DNA from: Crocinitomicaceae bacterium
Lineage (GTDB): Bacteria > Bacteroidota > Bacteroidia > Flavobacteriales_D > Crocinitomicaceae
NCBI GenBank assembly: GCA_014762645.1
Contig: JABURP010000097.1
Coordinates: forward strand, 1 to 48,044
DNA: 48,044 nt
Direction: 5' to 3'
A program made the translations under genes and the position numbers. Each line of letters starts with the position of its first letter. Position 1 is the stretch's first letter. A model generated the notes under the pieces. The model searched no databases. It saw only the letters and a list, made by a program, of their open reading frames with translations, and was not told the origin of the DNA. This document shows, in pieces, positions 28,700-36,405 of the stretch.

Positions 28700-28712
28700 T
28701 GTGTTATTAATG

Positions 28713-29291
28713 TTATTGCTTAATCAAAATTGACTCACAATCAAAGGATGTGATCAATTTTGGTTCTAAATCGGCAACAGCTTTTTCATCCAACTCTTCT
28801 CCTTCTTCTAATGCATCTTCCATTAAGTGCTTTTGCATTTCAACACTTAATGTATCACTAAACGGTGATCCGTAAAGAACTGCTTCGGTTCCCTGCGCAG
28901 TTTCAGTAGGTATTCCGAAGTGATCTTTGAAATAAACACGTACTTCTGCATCTTCATGATCCAAAAATGTTATCCAACATCCCATTTTCTTACATACCTC
29001 ATTAATATTAACCTGGACTTTTCCTTTCCAGTTTTCGTCAGTTTCCCAACTTTTCATCATTTCTTCTGTAGTAACTGCACCTGCTGCATCAATTTCTGTA
29101 TGTCCGTAAAGCACATAACCATCTTTTTCAACACCATCAAATGCAATTTCGGCCATTTCTTCTTCTTCAGTATCTTCAACCGCAGTTGTATCTGATTCTT
29201 CAGTATTGTTTTCAGTTTCTTCTTCTGCACCCCCACAAGACCCTAAAAATAAGGGAACGGGTAATAACATTAATAGTAATATTCTTTTCAT
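28713..29291 (-). CDS. lipoprotein with DUF4920 domain
   Basis: Start chosen at 29291 (MKRILLLMLLPVPL), which gives a lipoprotein signal with the lipobox LGSC and the lipid-anchored Cys at residue 19 of this form; the upstream ATG at 29309 lies within a candidate promoter element. An acidic linker of about 30 residues rich in Glu and Thr follows. The C-terminal domain (VCKKMGCWITFLD, then VRVYFKDHFGIP) matches DUF4920, with the paired cysteines of its VCxxxGCW motif. The function of DUF4920 is not known to me; the conserved cysteines and exported location could suit metal or redox chemistry, but that is speculative. Convergent with the OmpA-like gene. Confidence 0.87.
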   Translation of the reverse strand: MKRILLLMLLPVPLFLGSCGGAEEETENNTEESDTTAVEDTEEEEMAEIAFDGVEKDGYVLYGHTEIDAAGAVTTEEMMKSWETDENWKGKVQVNINEVCKKMGCWITFLDHEDAEVRVYFKDHFGIPTETAQGTEAVLYGSPFSDTLSVEMQKHLMEDALEEGEELDEKAVADLEPKLITSFDCESILIKQ

Positions 29292-29306
29292 AATTCTAAT
29301 TTTGAG

Positions 29307-29314
29307 CAAAAATA
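29307..29314 (-). promoter_or_regulatory. candidate -7 element for the DUF4920 lipoprotein gene
   Basis: The minus strand reads TATTTTTG, a perfect TAnnTTTG. It would place transcription start a few bases before the ATG at 29291, giving a very short leader and supporting that start. No well-spaced -33 TTTG is seen. Confidence 0.4.
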
Positions 29315-29368
29315 GCTAATCTCTCAAATTTGACCTATATAATAATGTTTAAATCCTTTATTGTGAAA

Positions 29369-29400
29369 TTTGCAACACTAGAATAAAACAGTTAATTTTA
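29369..29400 (+). promoter_or_regulatory. Bacteroidota-type promoter of the secreted protein gene at 29430
   Basis: TTTG at 29369-29372 is followed after 20 bases by TAATTTTA at 29393-29400, one base off the -7 consensus TAnnTTTG. The spacing fits the -33/-7 architecture. Transcription would start about 20-25 bases before the ATG, leaving an A-rich leader. Confidence 0.5.
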
Positions 29401-29429
29401 CGGCTCGTAAACAAAACAAATAATTAATT

Positions 29430-31223
29430 ATGAAAAAAATCTACTTTTTAGCTTCAATGCTATTGTTAGGTTCAGGCGTATCTGCGCAGGTTCAAACACA
29501 ACCTGTTATGCGTGCTGATGCTCAAAACATTGACGCTTATAATAACGAAAGACCGGTAATCACTGGTCAGGATAGAGCACCTGGAGATGTAATTGGAACT
29601 TACCAGGATGATTTCTCAAACCCTGCTAACTGGACAGTTGCTAACAATAGTAACCCAAGTGGTGACTGGCAAATTAACAGTACTGGACCAGGTGTTGGAG
29701 CTGCATTCGCTTCTACAACTGCAGCTAATGGTTTTGCATGGTATGATGCAGATGCTATCGGTGTAGACTTGAGTTCAACTACTGATGCTCAATTGACTTA
29801 CAACACAGTAATGGATTTCTCTGCAAACCCAGCTGTGGCAGTTAGTTTTGAGTCATATTACCAAGAGTACCAAACTTCAGTTTATGTTGAGGTAAGTACA
29901 AATGGTTTAGCAGGACCGTGGACACAGTATGAAGTACATACAGACATCACAGATAACAATGCTTCTGCAAATCCTACATTAGTTAACGTAAACGTTTCAG
30001 CTCAGGCTGGAGGTCAGTCAAACGTTGCTGTTCGATTTAATTATCAAGGAGGATGGGGATGGTTTTGGTCTATTGACGATTTCAAAATGATTGAGGCTTA
30101 CGAGCACGAATTGGAAACTACTTGGGCTCACTTCTCATCAGGAACTGAAACTAATGAGTACTATGCAATTCCAACAACTCAGATCACTGAAATCACTTTC
30201 GGATCATTGGTAACTTCAAATGGTGTTACTACTCAAACAAATGTTCAGATGACAGCTGACGTAAATGCTGGTTCTGAGTATTCTGGTGTTTCTGGACAAG
30301 TAGTTACTTTGAACGAAGCTCAATCAGATTCTTTCTCAATTGAAACTCCTAACGGATGGACTCCATCTGGTGCTGGTGCATATGACCTTGTTGTTTCTGT
30401 AGGATCTGACCAAGGTGAGCAGTTACCTGGAAATAACGACTGGGCACCTGAGTCAATTACAGTAGGTGGAAACATTTACTCAAGAGATGATGGTATTATT
30501 ACTGGAGGATTCTCAGGGTTCATTTCAACACAGGGAGATCCTATCGCAGTAGGTAATACTTTTGAGATTTTCGGCGACATGTCATTCGGACACATTGATA
30601 TAGGATTGACTAGTGCAGCTGCATCAGAAGGTGAATTGATCTATGGAGCTGTTTACAAATGGAATGGTGTAGACAATTTTGACTGGGTTGTTCAAACAGA
30701 GGATTATTCTGTACAAAACGGAGACCTTGGTTCAATCGTATCACTTGAATTACCATTTAATGTTGATGTTTTTGCTGGTGAGCTTTACTTAATTGTTGCT
30801 GGACGTTACACTGATAACGCTTCTTTTGCACAAGCTCAACCAACTCAAGAACAAACAGTATTGGCTGTTCACACAAGTGGATTGCTTGCAGGTGCAGACC
30901 CAAGTGCTATTATCTGTAGAATCAATACTACACCTTCAACAGTTGGTATTGAGGATCCAATAAATGTAACAGGATTGAACATTTATCCTAACCCAGCTGA
31001 TCAATCAACTTTGTTGTCATACAATGTTGTAAACGAAGCTAATGTTGCACTTACTTTGACAGATCTTTCTGGTAAAGTTGTTTACACAGAAAACTATGGT
31101 ACACAAGCTGCTGGACAGTACAATGTAGATCTTTCTACTGCTGAATTGTCTAACGGAGTTTACTTCTACTCACTAACTGTAGGAGAAAGTACTGTAACGA
31201 AGAAATTCGTAGTATCTCACTAG
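29430..31223 (+). CDS. T9SS cargo protein with type A sorting tail, probably abundant
   Basis: A 597-residue exported protein with a signal peptide (MKKIYFLASMLLLGSGVSAQ). A beta-sandwich-like module occupies about 55-220 (DDFSNPANWTV; FSIDDFKM-like WFWSIDDFK), a second beta-rich region follows, and the last 80 or so residues (GLNIYPNPADQSTLLSY to TVTKKFVVSH) form a type A T9SS tail. I cannot name the mature function. Codon use looks more restricted than in neighbouring genes (frequent AAC, GGT/GGA, GCT, TTC), it has its own promoter-like element and a strong terminator, and it stands alone. Together these suggest a highly expressed monocistronic surface protein; the expression level is inference. 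Confidence 0.87.
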   Translation: MKKIYFLASMLLLGSGVSAQVQTQPVMRADAQNIDAYNNERPVITGQDRAPGDVIGTYQDDFSNPANWTVANNSNPSGDWQINSTGPGVGAAFASTTAANGFAWYDADAIGVDLSSTTDAQLTYNTVMDFSANPAVAVSFESYYQEYQTSVYVEVSTNGLAGPWTQYEVHTDITDNNASANPTLVNVNVSAQAGGQSNVAVRFNYQGGWGWFWSIDDFKMIEAYEHELETTWAHFSSGTETNEYYAIPTTQITEITFGSLVTSNGVTTQTNVQMTADVNAGSEYSGVSGQVVTLNEAQSDSFSIETPNGWTPSGAGAYDLVVSVGSDQGEQLPGNNDWAPESITVGGNIYSRDDGIITGGFSGFISTQGDPIAVGNTFEIFGDMSFGHIDIGLTSAAASEGELIYGAVYKWNGVDNFDWVVQTEDYSVQNGDLGSIVSLELPFNVDVFAGELYLIVAGRYTDNASFAQAQPTQEQTVLAVHTSGLLAGADPSAIICRINTTPSTVGIEDPINVTGLNIYPNPADQSTLLSYNVVNEANVALTLTDLSGKVVYTENYGTQAAGQYNVDLSTAELSNGVYFYSLTVGESTVTKKFVVSH

Positions 31224-31250
31224 GAGATAACTAATAATAATACAGATAGA

Positions 31251-31278
31251 ACCCCTGGCCGCTGGCTGGGGGTTTTTA
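31251..31278 (+). terminator. strong intrinsic terminator after the T9SS cargo gene
   Basis: AACCCCTGGCC and GGCTGGGGGTT form an 11-bp stem (two G-U pairs) closed by a GCT triloop and followed by a run of T. It begins 28 bases after the stop at 31223. This is one of the clearest terminators in the window. Confidence 0.92.
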
Positions 31279-31299
31279 TTTGATCTAAAGTGTATTGAT

Positions 31300-31635
31300 T
31301 TAACCTACTTTCCAGCCATTTTGTACTGAACCAGAAGGTTGTAGTAGAATTACATCATTTCCTTCACCGTAAATTCCCAGTACCAGACACTCACTCATAA
31401 AGGGTCCGATTTGCTTCTTTGGAAAATTGACCACGGCAATAATTTGACGGCCTAAAAGATCTTCTTTTGAGTACAGTGAAGTGATTTGAGCCGAAGATTT
31501 TTTCTCACCTAAATCTCCAAAATCAATACGTAACTTGTAAGATGGATTTCTTGCTTCAGGAAAGTCGTCTACAGCAATAATGGTTCCTACACGCATGTCA
31601 ACTTTTGTAAAGTCTTCCCAACTAATCGTGTCCAT
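31300..31635 (-). CDS. csaA: CsaA-type tRNA-binding-domain protein
   Basis: A 111-residue single OB-fold protein of the CsaA family, similar to the C-terminal domain of methionyl-tRNA synthetase. The motif KVDMRVGTI at 11-19, the YKLRIDFG segment and PKKQIGPFMSE are typical. CsaA has been described as an export-related chaperone that also binds tRNA-like RNA; which role applies here cannot be told from sequence. The gene overlaps the response regulator stop by one base and is thus the last gene of a two-component operon. Confidence 0.93.
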   Translation of the reverse strand: MDTISWEDFTKVDMRVGTIIAVDDFPEARNPSYKLRIDFGDLGEKKSSAQITSLYSKEDLLGRQIIAVVNFPKKQIGPFMSECLVLGIYGEGNDVILLQPSGSVQNGWKVG

Positions 31636-32330
31636 TAGTCAACTGTTAGTTTAAATCCGACTCCGTGTATGTTATTGATCTTTACAGATTCATCTTTCTT
31701 CAGATATTTCCGCAATTTCGTTATAAACACATCCAATGATCGTCCTACAAAGTAATCGTCCTGACCCCATACTGAGTTGAGCACCACATCTCTTGGCAAT
31801 ACCTTGTTGATGTTCTGAACGAGCAACAATAGGATCTTAGCCTCTTTTTTGGTGAGCTTCTTTTCCTCACCATCTGCATATTTCAACTGATAGTTTTCTG
31901 AATCAAATTCAATACTACCTAGTACGTAAGATGTTTGTGTAACTTCTCCCTCTATGAGGTTCACTCTTCTCAAAATTGCCTTAACACGTAACAGGAATTC
32001 TTCAGTAGAAAAAGGTTTGGTGAGATAATCATCTGCCCCCACTTTAAAACCTTCAATTTTATCCTCCGTTTGGTTTTTAGCAGTTAAAAACAATATAGGT
32101 ACCTCCGTGTCCAGTTTTCGGATATCTTTTGCAAGTGTAAAGCCATCTTTTTTAGGCATCATCACATCCAAAATACACATGTTGATGCTGTGATCATTGA
32201 ATTTTTTAAGTCCTTCTACACCGTCAGACGCGAATACCACGTCATATCCTTCTTCTTTTAGCTGATCCTGGACAACAAATCCCAGGTTATAATCATCTTC
32301 TACCAATAGAATTTTGACTTTATCACTCAT
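31635..32330 (-). CDS. OmpR-family response regulator (RprY-like)
   Basis: A 231-residue response regulator. The receiver domain has EDD at 11-13 and the phospho-acceptor predicted at Asp55 in CILDVMMPKKDG, plus FLTAK and the DDYLTKPF lysine. A winged-helix DNA-binding domain occupies about 130-230 (LTKKEAKILLLL; SLDVFITKLRKYL; IHGVGFKL). It overlaps the kinase stop by 4 bases, so the two form a cognate pair. The pair resembles RprX/RprY of Bacteroides in architecture; regulon unknown. Confidence 0.95.
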   Translation of the reverse strand: MSDKVKILLVEDDYNLGFVVQDQLKEEGYDVVFASDGVEGLKKFNDHSINMCILDVMMPKKDGFTLAKDIRKLDTEVPILFLTAKNQTEDKIEGFKVGADDYLTKPFSTEEFLLRVKAILRRVNLIEGEVTQTSYVLGSIEFDSENYQLKYADGEEKKLTKKEAKILLLLVQNINKVLPRDVVLNSVWGQDDYFVGRSLDVFITKLRKYLKKDESVKINNIHGVGFKLTVD

Positions 32331-33694
32331 TGTTTTTCAGATTTTACGGGAAGCGCAATCGTAAATTCGGATCCATTACCAATCGAGCTTTTTACAGTGA
32401 TGCTTCCACCAAGTTCTTCAATTATTGTTTTTACATAATACAGTCCTAGCCCAAACCCTTTTACGTCGTGAACATTTCCAGTAGGAACACGATAGAATTT
32501 GTCAAAAATGAACTTAATATCTTCTTTAGAAATACCTTTACCGTTATCTGCAACTGTCAGCAAGCATTTCCCCTTCTGGTTTTTGGTACTTATTTCAATT
32601 TGAGGCACCTGCTCACAATATTTAATGGCATTGTCAATAAGGTTGTTAACTACATTCGTTACATGAACCATGTCAGCAATCACTATATGGTTTTCTGCTT
32701 GTAAATCTAAAGTAATCTTTCCGCCAACTTCTTCAAGCTGTGAAAACTCAAAATTTTCTTTGGCTTCTTCTACAATTTCATGAATATCTATGGATTCAAG
32801 TTTCAGTTTGAGTTCTTTTTTATCCAATTTGGCAATATTCAGTACGCGTTCTACTTGTTGCTCCAATCGTTTATTCTCTTTATAAATTATCCCTGCATAA
32901 CGCAAACGTTTTTCAGGGTCTGTATTATCGTTAAAATTGAGCAGTGATTCACTGGATATGCGAATTGTAGCAATAGGTGTTTTCAACTCATGGGTCATAT
33001 TGTTTATGAAGTCATTCTTTATTTCAGAAAGCTTATTTTGCCGGTAAATAATGCTGACGGCAAATGCAAAAAAGGCTATAACAAAGAGAATAATAAAGAT
33101 GAGGTAAATCCAGGGGGTTACAGGGTTCGGCATTTTACGCAGCCCTGCATGACCACGAGAAGGGAAATACACACCGAAATAATGCATATCTGTATTCAAA
33201 CGCAATTCTTCTTCATCTACAATAAAGCTGTTAAAATCAATACTGTGATCTACGGTGTAAATAGAATCAGCTTCGAAGTTCATATAATTCCCATAGATGA
33301 TACTGTCACTCCAGCAATCGTAAATGCCAAATTGAAAGTCTTCTCGGAGGTTTTTTTCATCAAACTCCCACTTGAGCAGTTGCTCCAGCAAGAAAGGGTG
33401 TACCGTATCCATCATTTCAACGGTGAAATAATTAGATGACCTCTGCTGAACGTTTCCGTAAAGGTTCATGTCTGAATTATTTATGCGTTGAATATCGTCC
33501 GCAACCTTTTTGAGCGCAATGATTACTTTATCGTTGAACTGAGCAGTATTGAGGCTATCCTGTCTGTTTTGAATCTGAATGTTCGTCTCCTGAAATTCAA
33601 TGTTCTTCTGTATCCAGAATATTTGAATGGTGAGGATAGATAGGATAGAGATAATCCCGAAAAAGATGACCGTTCTAATCCGTTTGTTACTCAT
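32327..33694 (-). CDS. membrane sensor histidine kinase (RprX-like)
   Basis: A 455-residue kinase with two membrane helices (about 8-27 and 195-217) enclosing a periplasmic sensor of about 165 residues with no recognised fold. There is no visible HAMP domain; the second helix passes directly to the dimerisation helix with the phospho-acceptor His235 in NNMTHELKTP. The ATPase domain has the N box (NNLIDNAIKY), G1 (DNGKGI), the F box (FDKFYR) and G2 (GFGLGLYYV). Partner is the response regulator that overlaps by 4 bases. The M23 peptidase gene 57 bases upstream on the same strand may belong to the same transcript. Confidence 0.95.
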   Translation of the reverse strand: MSNKRIRTVIFFGIISILSILTIQIFWIQKNIEFQETNIQIQNRQDSLNTAQFNDKVIIALKKVADDIQRINNSDMNLYGNVQQRSSNYFTVEMMDTVHPFLLEQLLKWEFDEKNLREDFQFGIYDCWSDSIIYGNYMNFEADSIYTVDHSIDFNSFIVDEEELRLNTDMHYFGVYFPSRGHAGLRKMPNPVTPWIYLIFIILFVIAFFAFAVSIIYRQNKLSEIKNDFINNMTHELKTPIATIRISSESLLNFNDNTDPEKRLRYAGIIYKENKRLEQQVERVLNIAKLDKKELKLKLESIDIHEIVEEAKENFEFSQLEEVGGKITLDLQAENHIVIADMVHVTNVVNNLIDNAIKYCEQVPQIEISTKNQKGKCLLTVADNGKGISKEDIKFIFDKFYRVPTGNVHDVKGFGLGLYYVKTIIEELGGSITVKSSIGNGSEFTIALPVKSEKQ

Positions 33695-33751
33695 AGCAGG
33701 CTAATTTACAGCTTATCCGAATATCAGCCTGTTAATTATTTGTGAAAAGAC

Positions 33752-35506
33752 TTAATTGTAGACAACCGTCCACGTACCCTCACTCTCGTTCCCCTTACCG
33801 TCATTCGCCCAAATTTTGATGGTGTTATCTCCTTTTTTGAGCAATGGTTTGGAGTGTTCGGTGAAGTGAATGATATAGCGTTTTCGCCTGCGGTCAAATT
33901 CCATTAGCGCCCACTCACCATTAATAAACGCCTTGTATTTCCATACTCCGGCCAGGTTATCTTCAATGGTCAGTTGAAGGTTTCGGTAACGCGAAATATT
34001 TTTTCCATTGTTAAAATCTAGCGGTGTAATTTTCGGTGGAATTGTGTCAACCAGCAAGACAAATTTCCCAAAATCACGCGAAGTAGCTTCTACCCAACCA
34101 CTGATATAATCTCCACCAATGAAACTCATCCACCCTGTATTAGAAATAACACCTATCCCTAATTTATTTACCGGAAAATGGTCATTTATCTCAGGAGTTT
34201 TGATTCTGACATCAAAGCGCTTTTGAACGGGTATTTCAGATTCTGAAAATTGATACCCGACACTGAGGTATTGCGTACTGGAGTCTATTCGAAAAATCCG
34301 TTGCAGGGGTTCATAAAATGTTCCGGGCTCCATTAATACCTGAAAATCTTCATATAATAATGTGTTCACAGAATCGGGAAAGAAATATTTTTGGGGCTTG
34401 TCAAAAGGGTTTTTAGCTTTCGATTTTGAATTGTTCTGAACTTTGAAATTTAATCTAATCCAATTGCCGTGAACATCTATTGCTTTAAAGCTATACGGCC
34501 CGTTACATTCCTCCCACTTTATTAATCCACCCGCTTTAGGGTAAATAGGCAAAGGGTTGATGACTGTTTTGAAGCTTTTGTGAATGTTTCTTCGGTTTTG
34601 CTTAAACTCGTAATAATCCTGATGGGAGTTCAAAAACCGATTGTGGTCAAAATTTATATAATCTGTTTTTTGTTCATGTAGTACTTCATCTCCTTTGTTG
34701 AGAAAAGTATGGTGGATGCCACAGACATTGCCTGCTCCATCTAATTTGTCTGTTACATGAAATGCAAAGGCGAGATAACTGTTCTCCGTTACCAGGTCCG
34801 AAACATCAATCGGGTTACCGTCGTTCACTTCGTGTTTACCGTCCTGATACCTTACGTAATAATAAGTTGATTTACCAGGAATCATATATCCTTTTTCTGT
34901 CACTGCATATACTTTGATCCCCTTTAAAGTAGGTTTGGTTTTATCCCGTATTAGTTTTCTGTAGCACCTAAACAGTAGTGGATTAATGGCGTGTTCAGTA
35001 ACGGTTTCACGAATTTCAAAATGAAGGTGTGCTGCTGCTGAACTACCCGAGTTTCCAGATAGACCAATAAACTCGCCTCGGTTCACTTTTACACCTTGAT
35101 TTAGGACTATTTCATCCACAATGTAGGTTTCTTGTTTCTTTTGGATGCTATAGACCAAAGAGTCAATTTCTGGTGAAAAAGATTGCATGTGTGCATATAC
35201 AGATGTTAATCCATTTGGATGATCGATATACACAGCTAACCCATAACCCCAGGGTGAAACTCTTACTCTGGAAATAACGCCTTCTTCAATAGCGTATAAT
35301 TTAATACCCTCAACTCCTCTGGTTTTTATATCTAATCCCGTATGAAAATGATTACTCCTCATCTCACCAAAATTTCCCGATAAAATCAATGGGATTTTCA
35401 TGGGCGGATGCAAATCCATATTCTCAAAATCAAAATTTTTAGCTTGATAAGATTGTGCATTCACTGAAAGTGAAGTAATAATGAATATGGTTAAAAGTAA
35501 TCTCAT
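33752..35506 (-). CDS. M23-family zinc metallopeptidase, exported
   Basis: A 584-residue protein with a signal peptide (MRLLLTIFIITSLSVNAQ). The LytM/M23 domain occupies about 40-175, with the first zinc ligands His55 and Asp59 in HFHTGLD, the catalytic-loop histidine His106 in YAHM and HLH at 160-162. All ligands are present, so it should be an active peptidoglycan endopeptidase or a related lysyl/glycyl-type peptidase. The long C-terminal region is beta-rich, with Ig-like segments ending in DNTIKIWANDGKGN. It likely acts on cell wall in the periplasm. Next on the strand is the sensor kinase after 57 bases. Confidence 0.93.
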   Translation of the reverse strand: MRLLLTIFIITSLSVNAQSYQAKNFDFENMDLHPPMKIPLILSGNFGEMRSNHFHTGLDIKTRGVEGIKLYAIEEGVISRVRVSPWGYGLAVYIDHPNGLTSVYAHMQSFSPEIDSLVYSIQKKQETYIVDEIVLNQGVKVNRGEFIGLSGNSGSSAAAHLHFEIRETVTEHAINPLLFRCYRKLIRDKTKPTLKGIKVYAVTEKGYMIPGKSTYYYVRYQDGKHEVNDGNPIDVSDLVTENSYLAFAFHVTDKLDGAGNVCGIHHTFLNKGDEVLHEQKTDYINFDHNRFLNSHQDYYEFKQNRRNIHKSFKTVINPLPIYPKAGGLIKWEECNGPYSFKAIDVHGNWIRLNFKVQNNSKSKAKNPFDKPQKYFFPDSVNTLLYEDFQVLMEPGTFYEPLQRIFRIDSSTQYLSVGYQFSESEIPVQKRFDVRIKTPEINDHFPVNKLGIGVISNTGWMSFIGGDYISGWVEATSRDFGKFVLLVDTIPPKITPLDFNNGKNISRYRNLQLTIEDNLAGVWKYKAFINGEWALMEFDRRRKRYIIHFTEHSKPLLKKGDNTIKIWANDGKGNESEGTWTVVYN

Positions 35507-35583
35507 AAATAAGTCAGCCTTACTCGTAAAAAAATCTGATGTTTTGATTGTCAGGCGAAAATGCCTGTTATTCTTTAAACGAG

Positions 35584-35591
35584 CAAATTTA
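35584..35591 (-). promoter_or_regulatory. candidate -7 element for the M23 peptidase gene
   Basis: The minus strand reads TAAATTTG, a perfect TAnnTTTG, 78 bases before the start at 35506. The implied leader contains a small hairpin (CAGGC/GCCTG at 35552-35567). No -33 partner is evident. Confidence 0.35.
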
Positions 35592-35664
35592 ATGCCTTGA
35601 ATTTATTGGTGATTTATTATTCGTTTATCTTCTCAAAGATGATATTGTTAATAAATAGAAGTAC

Positions 35665-35699
35665 TTTGTTGGGATAATTACTCATGAATGCTAATTTTG
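35665..35699 (+). promoter_or_regulatory. promoter of the coiled-coil/zapA/rny transcript
   Basis: TTTG at 35665-35668 is followed after 23 bases by TAATTTTG at 35692-35699, a perfect -7 element. The ATG at 35724 would have a leader of about 18 bases. The spacer is at the long end of what is described for Bacteroidota. Confidence 0.5.
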
Positions 35700-35723
35700 T
35701 GTATTGAATCTTGACCGACTATT

Positions 35724-36008
35724 ATGTCAGAAACTAAAAAACTCATTACTTCACTTGACGAGAAAGTAGAGCTTCTTTTAAAACATATAAAAGAACAACA
35801 GGCTAATCTCGAAAGTAAAAAGCGTGAATGTGAAGAGTTGAGTAAGACTGTGGCAACTAAAGAGTCAAAGATAAAGGAGTTGGAGGCTGAAAACGCAAGG
35901 TTGAAAAGTACTCCTTCTGAAAGCAATCAGGACTCTGATGATATGAAGGTCAGGATTAGTGAATTGGTGCAGGAGATCGATAAATGTATCTCACTACTAA
36001 AGGTTTAA
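35724..36008 (+). CDS. small coiled-coil protein upstream of zapA
   Basis: A 94-residue protein almost entirely of heptad pattern (LDEKVELLLKHIKEQQANLE through KIKELEAENARLK), with a short Ser/Asp-rich break near 65-75 and a last helix. There is no signal peptide. It lies 5 bases before zapA, so the two are almost certainly co-transcribed. By position and size it may be a ZapB-like or ZapA-binding division factor, but coiled coils give little family information, so this is inference. Confidence 0.75.
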   Translation: MSETKKLITSLDEKVELLLKHIKEQQANLESKKRECEELSKTVATKESKIKELEAENARLKSTPSESNQDSDDMKVRISELVQEIDKCISLLKV

Positions 36009-36013
36009 AATAG

Positions 36014-36304
36014 ATGGATAAGATTCCTTTGAAAATAATAATTGCAGGACGAACTTATCCTTTGACAATAAAAAAGGAAGAGGAAGCAGTAATAAAAGCT
36101 GCTGCTGATAGGATTAATTCCAATATCAAGAAGCTGCAGGGAAGTTATGCAGTAAAGGATATGCAGGATTTGTTAGCTATGACAGCTTTACAATTGGCAG
36201 TTCAAATGCAATCCGGAGGAAGTTCATCTTCTCCATCTGTCAATCAACCTGACCTTAGTGATGATATTAAAAAGATCATTGAGAAGTTGGATACAGCTCT
36301 TTAA
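36014..36304 (+). CDS. zapA: cell division protein ZapA
   Basis: A 96-residue FtsZ-ring-associated protein. The N-terminal domain has the family pattern IIIAGRTYPLTIKKEEEAVIKAAADRIN (positions 9-36; key residues Gly12, Arg13, Tyr15) and the C-terminal helix continues through MTALQLAVQMQ, followed by a Ser-rich tail. ZapA bundles FtsZ filaments at mid-cell. It sits between a coiled-coil gene and rny, an order familiar from Bacteroidota. Confidence 0.93.
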   Translation: MDKIPLKIIIAGRTYPLTIKKEEEAVIKAAADRINSNIKKLQGSYAVKDMQDLLAMTALQLAVQMQSGGSSSSPSVNQPDLSDDIKKIIEKLDTAL

Positions 36305-36352
36305 GCACCTTCACAGTTAATTATATACGCTAGTCACGTGAGGTAATGTGTG

Positions 36353-36366
36353 CCATGCATGCATGG
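36353..36366. repeat. 14-base perfect palindrome in the zapA-rny gap
   Basis: CCATGCATGCATGG is its own reverse complement and lies about 40 bases before the rny start, in a 101-base gap. It could be an operator for a dimeric protein or a small RNA hairpin. A shorter palindrome, CACGTG, lies at 36335-36340. Confidence 0.55.
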
Positions 36367-36405
36367 TTATAGGCTTCATTGATGATGGGTACAAAATAGG
36401 GAATT

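Noticed and set aside
33697-33731. Intrinsic terminator between the M23 peptidase and the histidine kinase
   Set aside because: The CAGGCT/AGCCTG stem is only 6 bp with a 23-base loop, and no T run follows on the minus strand.
35552-35567. Terminator hairpin CAGGC/GCCTG in the M23/coiled-coil divergent gap
   Set aside because: The stem is five base pairs and there is no T tract in either orientation; both flanking genes start here, so no terminator is expected.
36305-36405. Possible 6S RNA downstream of zapA
   Set aside because: zapA is followed by the 6S RNA gene in many gammaproteobacteria, but this gap is only 101 bases, too short for a 6S RNA, and lacks its long closing stem.
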